Assembly: GCA_902536545.1 (NCBI GenBank)
Contig: CACAXS010000001.1
Location: 1 to 64,000, forward strand
Direction: 5' to 3'
Origin: an uncultured Prochlorococcus sp.
Lineage (GTDB): Bacteria > Cyanobacteriota > Cyanobacteriia > PCC-6307 > Cyanobiaceae
DNA length: 64,000 bases
The position numbers were made by a program, and so were the translations under genes. How positions within the stretch are numbered: the stretch's first letter is position 1; the number at the start of each line of letters is the position of its first letter. Positions 1-8,587 of the stretch are shown here, one piece after another. The notes under the pieces were generated by a model, which was not told the origin of the DNA, made no database searches, and saw nothing but the letters and a program-made list of their open reading frames with translations.

Positions 1-2
1 CG

Positions 3-272
3 ATGAGTCATCAAGAACTTAAACAATATGTATTAGAAATTATTTCTCATCAGATAAACGACACAATTGGTAAAGAAGAGGAAATGGAAGCATGGAGAGA
101 AATGTCAGATTTTTTTGGAGAACAATTTGAAATACATATCTTAGAAATACAAACAAAATATATAGACGATAAAAACGTAATTGAAACAGAAATGGATTCT
201 CAGAAGCAAAGAGTAGAATTACTTGAAAAGAATAATTTGGATCAAGAGAAAAAAGATATGTGGGATGACTAA
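3..272 (+). CDS. Hypothetical protein, 89 aa
   Basis: I do not recognise this protein. It is short, highly charged and rich in Glu, Lys and Gln, and the second half (about residues 50-85) reads like a single amphipathic helix or short coiled coil. There is no signal peptide or membrane segment. The ATG lies two bases from the window edge, so a longer upstream start cannot be excluded. It is followed by the longest gene-free stretch of the window and runs convergently toward tRNA-Asn. The reading frame has coding-like composition, but its function is unknown. Confidence 0.6.
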   Translation: MSHQELKQYVLEIISHQINDTIGKEEEMEAWREMSDFFGEQFEIHILEIQTKYIDDKNVIETEMDSQKQRVELLEKNNLDQEKKDMWDD

Positions 273-383
273 ACAACCTGAATAGTGTAGTAATTCAAAA
301 GATATAAACAAAAATATCTCTTAATTTAAAATAATGAAAATCAATCAAAGAGAGTTTTTTCATTTTTTTTGGAGAATTTATTA

Positions 384-486
384 AATGTTCTAATTACTGT
401 TCTTAATAAAGAATTTTTTTAATTCAGAACAACAATGCTGAAGATTGATATAATTATTTTTAATGTTCTAAATACTGTTCTTAATA
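384..486. repeat. Direct repeat pair built on paired TGTTCT hexamers
   Basis: Bases 384-408 and 462-486 are the same 25-base sequence with one mismatch, 78 bases apart. Each copy contains TGTTCT twice with 12-base periodicity (386-391 and 398-403; 464-469 and 476-481). A fifth copy lies inverted between them as AGAACA at 426-431. The repeat is visible directly; its role is unknown. It could be a protein-binding array or a decayed duplication. Confidence 0.6.
400..420 (+). terminator. Possible AT-only hairpin terminator
   Basis: TTCTT (400-404) pairs with AAGAA (409-413) across a four-base loop and is followed directly by seven T residues (414-420). The stem has only one G-C pair, so it would be weak. 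It sits 128 bases downstream of the first gene and points the right way to end it. Confidence 0.3.
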
Positions 487-550
487 TTATATCAAATACT
501 CGATTATATCTTCGGCTAACCACTATTTGACAAAAAAGAGAGCAAATAAA

Positions 551-575
551 AAAGTCACCCTAAAAAGGAGACTTT
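551..575 (-). terminator. Hairpin terminator downstream of tRNA-Asn
   Basis: The six bases AAAGTC (551-556) pair with GACTTT (570-575). After one mismatch two further C-G pairs follow, closing an A-rich loop. On the minus strand the stem is followed by a run of T. The position, 25 bases after the tRNA-Asn 3' end, fits a rho-independent terminator for that tRNA. Confidence 0.6.
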
Positions 576-599
576 AGATAACTTTTTGGGATTTATGAA

Positions 600-671
<72 letters not shown>

Positions 672-720
672 ATATAAAATGAATTTAGCTCTTTAAAGTA
701 CCTTATGACAAGTACAAGAA

Positions 721-1395
721 TTAATTATATTGAAATTTTAATGGTTCTTGCCAACTAGATAAAAAACCATTTTTCAACTCTGCTACTGAATCAGCATAAG
801 TTAATTCTTCATAACGATGAGTAATCCACAAAGCTGATAAAGGTTTTTTATGGTCACTTGTAAGATTTTTAATAGTTTGTAAAACTTTTAATTGGCTGGT
901 TTGATCAAGTAACGCTGTAGGCTCATCTAAAAGAATAAAATTTCTATTACTTATCAGAGCGCATGCAATAGTTAAGCGTTGTTTTTGTCCACCGCTCAAA
1001 GTATGAACTGGTCTTTTTTCAAAACCAGTCATTCCTACTTGATCAAGCGCATATTCAATTTTTTTATTAATTTCATTTTGACTTATATTCTGATTAATAT
1101 TAATTAGAAGTTCACTCCTACAATTTGGCATCAATATTTGATGATCAGGGTTTTGAAACACCATGCCAATTTTTGCATTAGAGTCAATGACACCATTTTG
1201 GGGTTTGATTATTCCATTAATTAATTTTAAAAGAGTACTTTTTCCGCTCCCATTTTTACCTACGACCATCCAAAATCCAGTTTTCTTTATTGATAAGTTA
1301 CATTTAAAAATTAAATTTTCTTTTTTTCCAAGATATGAAAAAGAAACATCTTTGAATTTAATATAGGGTATTTCATTTTCAAGGGAATCTCGCAT
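721..1395 (-). CDS. ABC transporter ATP-binding protein, ECF/CbiO-like
   Basis: This is a 224-aa soluble ABC ATPase. It has Walker A GKNGSGKST (46-54), the Q-loop in VFQNPDHQ (about 79-86), the signature LSGGQ (133-137), Walker B ILLDEP (154-159) and a switch His in WITHR near residue 193. The FQNPDHQ form of the Q-loop is typical of energy-coupling-factor A components (CbiO/EcfA). No T-component or substrate-binding S-component lies nearby, so its membrane partner and substrate are unknown. It sits 8 bases after the UPF0367 gene and is probably co-transcribed with it. Confidence 0.85.
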   Translation of the reverse strand: MRDSLENEIPYIKFKDVSFSYLGKKENLIFKCNLSIKKTGFWMVVGKNGSGKSTLLKLINGIIKPQNGVIDSNAKIGMVFQNPDHQILMPNCRSELLININQNISQNEINKKIEYALDQVGMTGFEKRPVHTLSGGQKQRLTIACALISNRNFILLDEPTALLDQTSQLKVLQTIKNLTSDHKKPLSALWITHRYEELTYADSVAELKNGFLSSWQEPLKFQYN

Positions 1396-1403
1396 TAATT
1401 CTA

Positions 1404-1676
1404 TTAATCTATGTTGAGAGAAAATCCCGGTCTTTTAGCTCCTCCTGCTACTGACGATTTTTCATACATCTGTACAGAAATGATTTCTTTAGCTCTTACA
1501 GAAATTAATTTATCTTGCACTTTGTCACACCTTAGTTCGATCAAGTTTGAGGATTCTAAAGTTTCATTCATAGAACTTTTTATTTCATCATAAATTCGTT
1601 TAACATCATCAAATTCTTTCTTCTGAATGGCTAGTGGAAAAGGCGAATATCTCAGACTTAGTTCTAACGAATACAT
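1404..1676 (-). CDS. UPF0367 family protein
   Basis: This roughly 90-aa protein matches the cyanobacterial UPF0367 family. It begins MYSLELSLRYSPFPL, followed by a charged central region. The open frame extends two codons further to an ATG at 1682, but family members begin at the MYSLEL methionine, so I prefer 1676. There are no catalytic motifs or membrane segments. It lies just upstream of the ECF-type ATPase on the same strand. The function is unknown; the family is known only as conserved in cyanobacteria and some plastids. Confidence 0.75.
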   Translation of the reverse strand: MYSLELSLRYSPFPLAIQKKEFDDVKRIYDEIKSSMNETLESSNLIELRCDKVQDKLISVRAKEIISVQMYEKSSVAGGAKRPGFSLNID

Positions 1677-1811
1677 AATCATAATAAAAACTACCTTTTA
1701 TATTACTAAATATTTTTCAACAGGAAGTTATTTTGAGAAAATTATATAAAAGATCTTTAAATACAATTATTATGTATATAAGAGATTTTATTTGCATTAA
1801 AAAATAATTTC

Positions 1812-2780
1812 ATGGAAATAGCAAATGATATAACTTCTTTAGTTGGAAATACCCCATTAGTTAAATTAAATCGAATCAGAAAGTATTTTGATTGTTATCC
1901 AGAAATAATAGCCAAACTAGAAAGTTTTAATCCATCTGCTTCCGTTAAAGATCGAATCGCTTATTCAATGTTACATAAAGCTGAAGAAGAAGGATTGATA
2001 ACACCAGATAAAACAACGTTGATTGAAGCAACTAGCGGTAATACTGGCATCGCATTAGCAATGGTTACAGCAGCAAAAGGCTATAAATTAATATTAACTA
2101 TGCCGGACACTATGAGTATTGAGAGAAGGGCAATGTTGAGAGCATATGGAGCTGAATTACAACTAACACCTGGGGAAGACGGAATGAAAGGAGCTTTAGA
2201 TTTAGCTAATGAGTTGTCTTCAACCATTGCAAATAGCTATCAATTTAATCAGTTTGAAAACTTTGCTAATCCAGATATTCATGAAAGAACAACGGCCCAA
2301 GAAATATGGTCCCAATCCAATAACAATTTAGATGGGCTAATTACAGGAGTAGGCACAGGAGGAACAATTACTGGTTGTGCACGTTTTTTGAAAAAAGTTA
2401 ATCCAAATTGCAAAATTTATGCCGTAGAGCCCAAAAAAAGTGCTGTGATTTCCGGAGAAAAAGCAGGATCTCATTCGATTCAAGGAATTGGAGCGGGTTT
2501 CGTACCGAAAGTATTAAATACTAAATTAATTGATGAAATTATAAAAATAGATGACGATGAAGCATTTTATTATGGGCGTTTATTAGCTCGATTGGAAGGT
2601 CTTTTATCTGGCATCAGCAGCGGTGCAGCTTTAGCTGCAACTATAAAAATCGGCAAAAGAAAAGAACTAATGAATAAAAGATTGATAGTTATTCTTCCAA
2701 GTTTTGGAGAAAGATATTTATCAACAGCAATGTTTGAATCTAATACCTCAATTCAAGCCAGAAAAGATGGTTATCTCTAA
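1812..2780 (+). CDS. cysK: Cysteine synthase (O-acetylserine sulfhydrylase)
   Basis: This 322-aa fold-type II PLP enzyme makes cysteine from O-acetylserine and sulfide. The PLP lysine is K46 in the conserved NPSASVKDRIA segment. The substrate loop TSGNTG is at 74-79 and the phosphate-binding GTGGT at 181-185. The C-terminal part contains SGISSGAA, typical of the family, and the length is normal. It starts 130 bases downstream of the divergent UPF0367 gene, so it likely has its own promoter. A J-domain protein follows after 16 bases. CysK and CysM cannot be separated by eye. cysH elsewhere in this window serves the same pathway. Confidence 0.93.
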   Translation: MEIANDITSLVGNTPLVKLNRIRKYFDCYPEIIAKLESFNPSASVKDRIAYSMLHKAEEEGLITPDKTTLIEATSGNTGIALAMVTAAKGYKLILTMPDTMSIERRAMLRAYGAELQLTPGEDGMKGALDLANELSSTIANSYQFNQFENFANPDIHERTTAQEIWSQSNNNLDGLITGVGTGGTITGCARFLKKVNPNCKIYAVEPKKSAVISGEKAGSHSIQGIGAGFVPKVLNTKLIDEIIKIDDDEAFYYGRLLARLEGLLSGISSGAALAATIKIGKRKELMNKRLIVILPSFGERYLSTAMFESNTSIQARKDGYL

Positions 2781-2796
2781 TGCATAATTTGTAAAA

Positions 2797-3474
2797 ATGG
2801 GAAAAAATTTATATGAAGAATTAGGTCTCAAGAAAAATGCAACCAGAAGTGAAATTAAATCTTCATATCGCTCTTTAGTTAAACAACATCATCCTGATGC
2901 GGGCGGCAAGAAAGAAAGATTTCTTGCAATACAAAATGCCTGGGAAACTCTAAATGACCCTATCAAAAAGAAACAATACGATAGCAGTTTTTTCTCTTCA
3001 AGTTCATCATTTGATTCATTAAATGAAAATTGGGAAGAGAAATTTAATTCAAAAAAAAATAATTCTTCACTAAAGGATAAAGAAGTTGAAACATGGATTA
3101 AAGAAATTTATAGTCCGATAAATAAATTAATTAGTCAAATAATTAAACCTTTGAATAATGAAATAAAAGAACTATCTGCTGATCCATATGATGACCAACT
3201 AATGGAAAATTTTTGCAGTTACATAATGCTTTCACAAAAGAAAATAGAAAAAGTTGAAAAAATTTATAACAAAAAAATAGTTCCAAAGTCTATTTCAGCT
3301 TTAGGGCTCGATCTTTATCATTGTTTTTCACAAGTTAAAGATGCGCTATCAGAATTTGATAGATATACACAAGGATACGTAGATAATTACTTATTTGATG
3401 GCAAAGAAATGATCAAAGAAGCAAAAAGAATCCAATCAAAGATGTCTACAGAGAAAAAAACTAAAAACTTTTAG
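2797..3474 (+). CDS. J-domain (DnaJ-type) protein
   Basis: The N-terminal 65 residues form a J domain with the HPD tripeptide at 32-34 and the usual NLYEELGL start. J domains stimulate the ATPase of DnaK-type Hsp70. The remaining 160 residues lack the Gly/Phe linker and the Cys-rich zinc domain of true DnaJ and are lysine-rich and helical. It is therefore a type III (class C) co-chaperone whose client is unknown. It lies 16 bases after cysK, likely in the same transcript, and converges on ndhO with a 14-base gap. Confidence 0.88.
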   Translation: MGKNLYEELGLKKNATRSEIKSSYRSLVKQHHPDAGGKKERFLAIQNAWETLNDPIKKKQYDSSFFSSSSSFDSLNENWEEKFNSKKNNSSLKDKEVETWIKEIYSPINKLISQIIKPLNNEIKELSADPYDDQLMENFCSYIMLSQKKIEKVEKIYNKKIVPKSISALGLDLYHCFSQVKDALSEFDRYTQGYVDNYLFDGKEMIKEAKRIQSKMSTEKKTKNF

Positions 3475-3488
3475 ATATAAAAATTTTA

Positions 3489-3722
3489 TTAAGTAAATTC
3501 TTTAAGTTGATCTAATTGCAACCAAACATCTGGAACAGGTCTGCGCCATCGAACCTGAGCATATTCATCTTTGAGTGAGAGAATTTCTCCAGGGCCCTCA
3601 AAGACATAATTAGGTAAATCATTATCACTGGAATTCGCTTCGATACTTTTTATATAATTTTCTCTATCGACAAAAACCAAACTCCCTTTCTTAAGAGGTT
3701 TCTTTGGAATAGAATCTGTCAT
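3489..3722 (-). CDS. ndhO: NDH-1 subunit O
   Basis: This 77-aa protein matches NdhO of the cyanobacterial/chloroplast NDH-1 complex, which carries out cyclic electron flow and respiration at the thylakoid membrane. Diagnostic segments are KKGSLVFVDRENY near residue 12, YVFEGPGEIL near 39 and QVRWRRPVPDVWLQLDQLK near the C-terminus. NdhO is a small peripheral, oxyphotosynthesis-specific subunit. It is encoded alone, divergent from the SDR gene, with 136 bases between them. A CRR7-like NDH-1 assembly factor is also encoded in this window. Confidence 0.95.
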   Translation of the reverse strand: MTDSIPKKPLKKGSLVFVDRENYIKSIEANSSDNDLPNYVFEGPGEILSLKDEYAQVRWRRPVPDVWLQLDQLKEFT

Positions 3723-3858
3723 GATAAATTCAAGAAAGTTATTTGCAATCTATTATACAAAAATTTGTTTGAAAAATATTGAAAATAATTTATACCAGAA
3801 TAATAATTACAAACGTCTAAAAAATTTAATAGCCTAAAATGATAAACATCTATATGAT

Positions 3859-4785
3859 ATGCGTCTTTTACTACTTGGCTGCACTGGATTTGTTGGGAAA
3901 GAATTAGTACCAACACTACTCAATGAAAATCACGAAATATACATTGTAAGTAGAAAACCAATTAGTAAATTGAAGTTTGATTTAGATTTCAACAAGTTTA
4001 AGTTTTTTCAAATAGATTTATCAAAAGAAAAAAACTGGAATAACGAAAATCTTCTTAATATTTTAAGAGAGACAGATGGAATTATTAATTTGATGGGAGA
4101 ACCCATAGCAGAAAAAAAATGGACTTCTGAACAAAAAAAGAAGATTGAAAATAGTCGTATTAATACCACAAAATTTATGATGAAGTCCCTTAAAACTTTA
4201 AAAATAAACCCAAAAGTTATTATAAATGGATCAGCAATAGGTTATTACGGTACAAGTTTGTCTGGTAAATTCACTGAAAATAGTATTGGAGGAAAAGACT
4301 TTTTAGCTAATCTTTGCAAAAAATGGGAAGTGGTAGCTGCTGAAAAACCATTTTTCTCAAGGTTAGTTATTTTTAGAATTGGAATTGTTATAGAGGCAGA
4401 TGGAGGAGCATTAGGAAAAATGCTCCCTATTTTTAAAGTTGGATTAGGTGGACCAATTGGAGATGGTAAGCAATGGATGAGTTGGATTCATAGAACTGAT
4501 TTATGTATATTAATTACTCAAGCATTAGTTGATAAAAAGTATTCGGGAGTATTTAATGCTGTTGCGCCTAATCCAGTATTAATGAGAGAATTTTCTCAGA
4601 CTTTAGGCAAATGTCTGAATAGACCTAATTTACTTCCAGTGCCTGGAGCGATTTTAAAAATATTGTTAGGAGATGGAGCAAAAGTTGTTTTAGAAGGACA
4701 AAAAGTAATTAGCAGTAAACTCAAAAATTATACTTTTAAATATCCTCTTCTTGAGAAAGCAATTTACGCCTCCACCAAGAATTAA
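3859..4785 (+). CDS. NAD(P)-dependent epimerase-like SDR, TIGR01777 family
   Basis: This 308-aa protein is an extended short-chain dehydrogenase of the TIGR01777 (YfcH/SDR39U1) type. It has the nucleotide-binding GCTGFVG at 7-13, INLMGEPIA near residue 75, and a GSAIGYYG segment with the usual Tyr. The conserved WMSWIHRTDL comes later, and a C-terminal DUF1731-like part contains VPVPG-type sequence. The substrate is unknown. It is sometimes annotated as a SulA-like division inhibitor, which the sequence does not support. The last 50 bases overlap the convergent membrane-protein gene. Confidence 0.88.
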   Translation: MRLLLLGCTGFVGKELVPTLLNENHEIYIVSRKPISKLKFDLDFNKFKFFQIDLSKEKNWNNENLLNILRETDGIINLMGEPIAEKKWTSEQKKKIENSRINTTKFMMKSLKTLKINPKVIINGSAIGYYGTSLSGKFTENSIGGKDFLANLCKKWEVVAAEKPFFSRLVIFRIGIVIEADGGALGKMLPIFKVGLGGPIGDGKQWMSWIHRTDLCILITQALVDKKYSGVFNAVAPNPVLMREFSQTLGKCLNRPNLLPVPGAILKILLGDGAKVVLEGQKVISSKLKNYTFKYPLLEKAIYASTKN

Positions 4786-5005
4786 TACCGTTTACTAAAG
4801 CACCGATAATAAGAATTGTTATTAATGGAACTACAAGAGGATTCCAAATTATCTGAATAAAATTAATAAAAATGAATATGCCCTTTAATTGCATGATGAT
4901 TGCAAAAATAAAAAATATTGCAAAAAAAATGACTATAAATAAATTTATTAATAACAAATTATCGATAATTTGTTTTAACTTATTTTGATTATTCTCCTTA
5001 GTCAT
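4736..5005 (-). CDS. Small two-helix membrane protein
   Basis: I do not recognise a named family for this 89-aa protein. A charged N-terminus of about 15 residues is followed by a long hydrophobic stretch (about 17-52) and a second one (about 55-72). It ends in a basic segment containing WWRRK, suggesting a positive-inside anchor. Its 3' end overlaps the convergent SDR gene by 50 bases, the largest such overlap here. Its start overlaps the end of the upstream LpxB-like gene by 8 bases, so the two are probably translated from one mRNA. Confidence 0.65.
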   Translation of the reverse strand: MTKENNQNKLKQIIDNLLLINLFIVIFFAIFFIFAIIMQLKGIFIFINFIQIIWNPLVVPLITILIIGALVNGINSWWRRKLLSQEEDI

Positions 5006-6200
5006 TTTTTATAACAACATTCATATCATCAACCATTTTAAGACAAGCTTTGTTTTCACCCAGTCTTTTTTTGGCATTTTCATTACATAAGATCATAAAC
5101 TTCTTATTTAGCTGTATAAGATATATTATTTTTATGATCAATTTAATTGTCTGATTGATTTGATCATTCTTATCTTTATAATTACTGGCACAAAAAACAT
5201 ATTTTCCAAGCAAACGTCTTTGAGCTTCTGCAAAAGTTTTTGTAAATTGTGGACCTTTACCTTCAATCTGAATAACCGGTTTTCCTAATCCAATGGCTTG
5301 CTCTGCTGCTGTTCCAGCCATGCTGATACAGCATCTACTTTTCAATAATATTTTGTCAAAATTATTCCAATATATATTCACTTCTAAAAACTTATATTTG
5401 AATTTCAAGAGATTATTATCTTTTATATTTTCTATTTTTAACCATCCTCTTTTTTGAAATATCTCCTTTATTTTTAATGAAGATAAAGCATTAACTATTG
5501 CAAAATTAAACTGAATTTTTTGAAAATATCTTAAATCTGACAATGCCTCTAATACCTCTAAGATTATAACAAGATTATCTAAAATCTCAGGGAATCTGCT
5601 TCCAGGAAATAATCCAATACTTAATTCAGCTTTTTTTAATTCTTTAATTCTAGGAAAAAACTTATCCATAAAAGGATTACCAAAAAAAGATACTTTCTTT
5701 TTTAATTGCAATGCTAAATCATTAGCTGTAAGGGAATCTCTCGTATATATTTTTTTTGCTTTTTGTGAGAGCAAGAAAAATTTAGAAGGCCATGGTAATT
5801 TTAACTTTCCTTCATAATGGCTAGAATAAGCAACTAGATATGTAAAAAAATCTTTCTTACAAACCCATGCAAAAAAAACTGGCACAATATCTCCCACTAC
5901 AAAAAAATAATCATATTTTTTTCTTATTTTAAAAGTTAAATATAATTTTTTTAGCAGATAAAATATTTCTCCTCCTATTATCTCAGTGAGTCTTCCTTTA
6001 AAAGAATTATAGCCAATTCCTCCAGTTCTAAATTCTTTAGTTTTACCAATAATCTTAATTTTTTCTTTTTCATAATGTTTTCCTAATCCAACAATTGGCA
6101 AAGCATGAACAGAATAACCACTTTTAACGAATTGCTTAGCTATGAGGCTGCCAGATAGATCTTCTCCATGCCCATTACTTAATATTAAAATTTTAAACAA
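4998..6200 (-). CDS. LpxB-like glycosyltransferase, TIGR03492 family
   Basis: This 400-aa protein starts MFKILILSNGHGEDLSG and matches the cyanobacterial TIGR03492 family of lipid-A-disaccharide-synthase-like proteins. GT-B features are visible: an N-terminal Rossmann start, LFPGSRFPEI near residue 200, and a C-terminal nucleotide-sugar site in the form SMAGTAAEQAIGLGKPV (about 294-310). It is diverged from genuine LpxB, so the acceptor is unknown; a cell-envelope glycolipid is plausible. It follows the TPR gene by one base and overlaps the membrane-protein gene downstream. A second LpxB-like protein lies at 57.9-59.2 kb. Confidence 0.8.
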   Translation of the reverse strand: MFKILILSNGHGEDLSGSLIAKQFVKSGYSVHALPIVGLGKHYEKEKIKIIGKTKEFRTGGIGYNSFKGRLTEIIGGEIFYLLKKLYLTFKIRKKYDYFFVVGDIVPVFFAWVCKKDFFTYLVAYSSHYEGKLKLPWPSKFFLLSQKAKKIYTRDSLTANDLALQLKKKVSFFGNPFMDKFFPRIKELKKAELSIGLFPGSRFPEILDNLVIILEVLEALSDLRYFQKIQFNFAIVNALSSLKIKEIFQKRGWLKIENIKDNNLLKFKYKFLEVNIYWNNFDKILLKSRCCISMAGTAAEQAIGLGKPVIQIEGKGPQFTKTFAEAQRRLLGKYVFCASNYKDKNDQINQTIKLIIKIIYLIQLNKKFMILCNENAKKRLGENKACLKMVDDMNVVIKND

Positions 6201-6201
6201 T

Positions 6202-6630
6202 TTAAAATTCCAACCATTTTTTTACTTTGGTTAACTCAGGCCAATCTGGATATCTACTTAATCCATCTTCAACAGATTCTTTCAACTCACTTTTCACATC
6301 TGGCATTAAAATAGACATTTTTTTTATTAACTCAATGTGATCCCTAACACCTTTATTATTGGTAGCCAAAAGAGCTAAAGACAAATTCATTCTTGCTTGT
6401 GGATCTTGCTGATTTAATCGAACAGCTTGTCTGGCAGCTGACAAAGCTTCTTCATTATTTTTCAAAAGTAATTGAAGCCATGATAAACAAGTCCAGGCAG
6501 CAAAATGATTTGGAATTTGCTGTATGATTTTTTGAAAATCTTGAACAATTGGAATTAAATCTTGCCCTGCTTTATATCTTGATAGAGCAGCATTAAAACC
6601 CTCTTCGATGGGATTAATTTTGTTATTCAT
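6202..6630 (-). CDS. TPR-repeat protein
   Basis: This 142-aa soluble protein is built of helical pairs. Residues about 41-100 contain two tetratricopeptide-like repeats with the usual W/L/A/A/P pattern, for example HFAAWTCLSWLQLLLKN followed by NEEALSAARQAVRLNQQDP. The C-terminal piece with LSRYPDWPEL is conserved-looking. TPRs mediate protein-protein contacts. Its partner is unknown, although the gene is one base from the LpxB-like gene and six bases from the IscA-like gene, so all are probably in one transcript. Confidence 0.8.
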   Translation of the reverse strand: MNNKINPIEEGFNAALSRYKAGQDLIPIVQDFQKIIQQIPNHFAAWTCLSWLQLLLKNNEEALSAARQAVRLNQQDPQARMNLSLALLATNNKGVRDHIELIKKMSILMPDVKSELKESVEDGLSRYPDWPELTKVKKWLEF

Positions 6631-6636
6631 TATTTA

Positions 6637-7035
6637 TTAAACTGCAAAGGAGCTTCCACAACCGCAAGTTTGAGAGGCATTGGGATTTACAAAATTAAAG
6701 CCACCTCCAATTAATTCTTTACTAAAATCTAACTGCATTCCATAAATATATAAAAGACTTTTAGGATCACAAACTACTTGAAAGCTTTGATCAGCTTTTA
6801 ATGAATAATCATAAACTTTATCATCGGGATTTATTTCATTAGTTCCTATAAAATCCATCGTATAACTCATCCCACTACAACCACCTGATCTTACTCCTAC
6901 CCTGAGTGCTTTTTTATCACTTTGGCCCTTCAATAAAATTGAAATTTGTTCTATAGCATCATTCGTTATTAAGATACCTTTGCCATCATCAGAATTTTTA
7001 ATTTCCTGTTTAACTTCTACATTTTCCATAAACAA
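6637..7035 (-). CDS. IscA/SufA/HesB-type Fe-S carrier
   Basis: This 132-aa A-type iron-sulfur carrier has three conserved cysteines, C53 in SGGCSGMSY and C124/C126 in the C-terminal CGCGSSF. It delivers clusters to apoproteins in the cytoplasm and should work with the SUF machinery at 44-49 kb. The N-terminal 20 residues are an extension beyond the core domain. A start at the second methionine (residue 3) is equally possible. It is the first gene of a four-gene minus-strand set and lies divergent from crtQ with a 94-base gap. Confidence 0.92.
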   Translation of the reverse strand: MFMENVEVKQEIKNSDDGKGILITNDAIEQISILLKGQSDKKALRVGVRSGGCSGMSYTMDFIGTNEINPDDKVYDYSLKADQSFQVVCDPKSLLYIYGMQLDFSKELIGGGFNFVNPNASQTCGCGSSFAV

Positions 7036-7129
7036 AGGGATTTCTACTATTTATAATATAAAAACTTAATCGATAGGATGCATAAAACAAACGTTATCCA
7101 AATTTGATTTGTTATAATTTTGAGAAAAA

Positions 7130-8584
7130 GTGAAAATTGCAATAGTTGGTTCTGGATTAGCTGGTCTTACAGCAGCAGTTAATTTAGTTGATGAAGGCCA
7201 TGAAGTAGAAATTTACGAAAGCAGATCATTTTGGGGAGGAAAAGTAGGAAGTTGGGAAGATAATGATGGCAATCACATAGAAATGGGTTTACATGTATTT
7301 TTTTACAATTATGCAAATCTTTTTAAATTAATGAAAAAAGTGGGAGCTCTAGACAATTTACTCCCGAAAGATCATACTCATCTATTTATCAATAATGGTG
7401 GAGATTTAAAATCTTTAGACTTCAGATTCCCTTTAGGTGCGCCATTTAATGGACTTAAAGCTTTTTTTACCACCGAACAACTTACTTGGTTAGATAAGTT
7501 CAGAAATGCCTTAGCTTTAGGAACTAGCCCAATAGTTAGAGGATTGATAGACTATGAAGGCGCAATGAAAATAATTAGAGATTTAGATAAAATTAGTTTT
7601 AAAGAATGGTTTTTAAATCATGGTGGAAGTGAAAAAAGCTTAGAAAGAATGTGGGATCCTATAGCATATGCTCTAGGTTTTATTAATTGCAAAGATATTT
7701 CAGCAAGATGCATGCTAACTATCTTCATGATGTTTGCTTCAAAAACAGAAGCCTCAAAACTGAATCTTTTAAAAGGTTCTCCACATAAATGGTTAACTCA
7801 ACCTATTGTCGACTACATCAGAAATAAAGGAGCAAAAATATACCTTAACCATAAGGTAGAAGAAATCATTTATGACAAGGAAACTGCCTCTTATTCAGTT
7901 AATCAATTAAAAATATCTTCTCCTGAAGGGATTAAGGCAGTGTTTGCAGATAAATTTCTAGCTGCCTGCGATGTGCCTGGAATAAAAAAAATAATTCCAA
8001 AAGAATGGTATCAATTTAAAGAATTTGAAGGTTTGAAAAAACTTAGAGCTGTAGCTGTTGCCACAATCCAACTAAGATATGACGGTTGGGTTACTGAATT
8101 ACAAAAAGATAATACTGGAAACGAACCAATTGGACTAGATAACCTCCTTTATTCTGCTGATGCCTCTTTCAGTTGTTTTGCTGATTTAGCACTAGCCAGT
8201 CCAGCAGATTATAGAAAAAAAGATATGGGATCACTTCTCCAATGTGTTTTAACTCCTGGCGATAGATGGATGGGAAGATCTACAGAAAGAATTACAAAAG
8301 AAATAGATAAAGAGGTTCGCCGTCTATTCCCATCCTCAAAAAACCTTAAATTGCTTTGGAGTAATGTAGTACAAATTCCACAATCACTCTATAGAGAGGC
8401 TCCCGGTATGGAACCTTTCAGACCTAATCAAAAAACATCTATATCTAATTTCTTTATGGCTGGTAGTTATACAAAACAAGATTACATAGACTCTATGGAG
8501 GGAGCTACAATGAGTGGTCATTTGGCTGCTGCTGCAATTTTAGAGAAGAAAGCAGAATTAGCAAAGAATCTTGCAGTAAGTTAA
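7130..8584 (+). CDS. crtQ: Zeta-carotene desaturase (CrtQ/ZDS)
   Basis: This 484-aa FAD-dependent plant-type desaturase converts zeta-carotene to lycopene at the thylakoid or cytoplasmic membrane. The dinucleotide-binding motif GSGLAGL is at 7-13, with the acidic ribose ligand in IYESR near residue 30 and FWGGKVGSW just after. The C-terminal FAD segment reads FFMAGSYTKQDYIDSMEGA. The start is GTG, and no ATG lies just upstream in frame. Length and N-terminus match ZDS better than phytoene desaturase. It is followed after 3 bases by an SRPBCC protein. Confidence 0.95.
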   Translation: MKIAIVGSGLAGLTAAVNLVDEGHEVEIYESRSFWGGKVGSWEDNDGNHIEMGLHVFFYNYANLFKLMKKVGALDNLLPKDHTHLFINNGGDLKSLDFRFPLGAPFNGLKAFFTTEQLTWLDKFRNALALGTSPIVRGLIDYEGAMKIIRDLDKISFKEWFLNHGGSEKSLERMWDPIAYALGFINCKDISARCMLTIFMMFASKTEASKLNLLKGSPHKWLTQPIVDYIRNKGAKIYLNHKVEEIIYDKETASYSVNQLKISSPEGIKAVFADKFLAACDVPGIKKIIPKEWYQFKEFEGLKKLRAVAVATIQLRYDGWVTELQKDNTGNEPIGLDNLLYSADASFSCFADLALASPADYRKKDMGSLLQCVLTPGDRWMGRSTERITKEIDKEVRRLFPSSKNLKLLWSNVVQIPQSLYREAPGMEPFRPNQKTSISNFFMAGSYTKQDYIDSMEGATMSGHLAAAAILEKKAELAKNLAVS

Positions 8585-8587
8585 TTC

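Larger units (their letters stand above)
273..599. other. Gene-free stretch between convergent genes
   Basis: This 327-base AT-rich interval is the longest gap in the window. I see no convincing open frame in it. It holds a 25-base direct repeat pair (384-408 and 462-486), an all-AT hairpin with a T tract (400-420), and a terminator-like hairpin serving the minus-strand tRNA (551-575). Confidence 0.7.

Noticed and set aside
384..486. TGTTCT repeats as LexA/SOS boxes
   Set aside because: Cyanobacterial LexA sites need RGTAC four bases before GTTC; neither copy has it.
3859..4785. SDR as a SulA-type cell-division inhibitor
   Set aside because: The name is historical; the sequence shows only an extended SDR/TIGR01777 protein.
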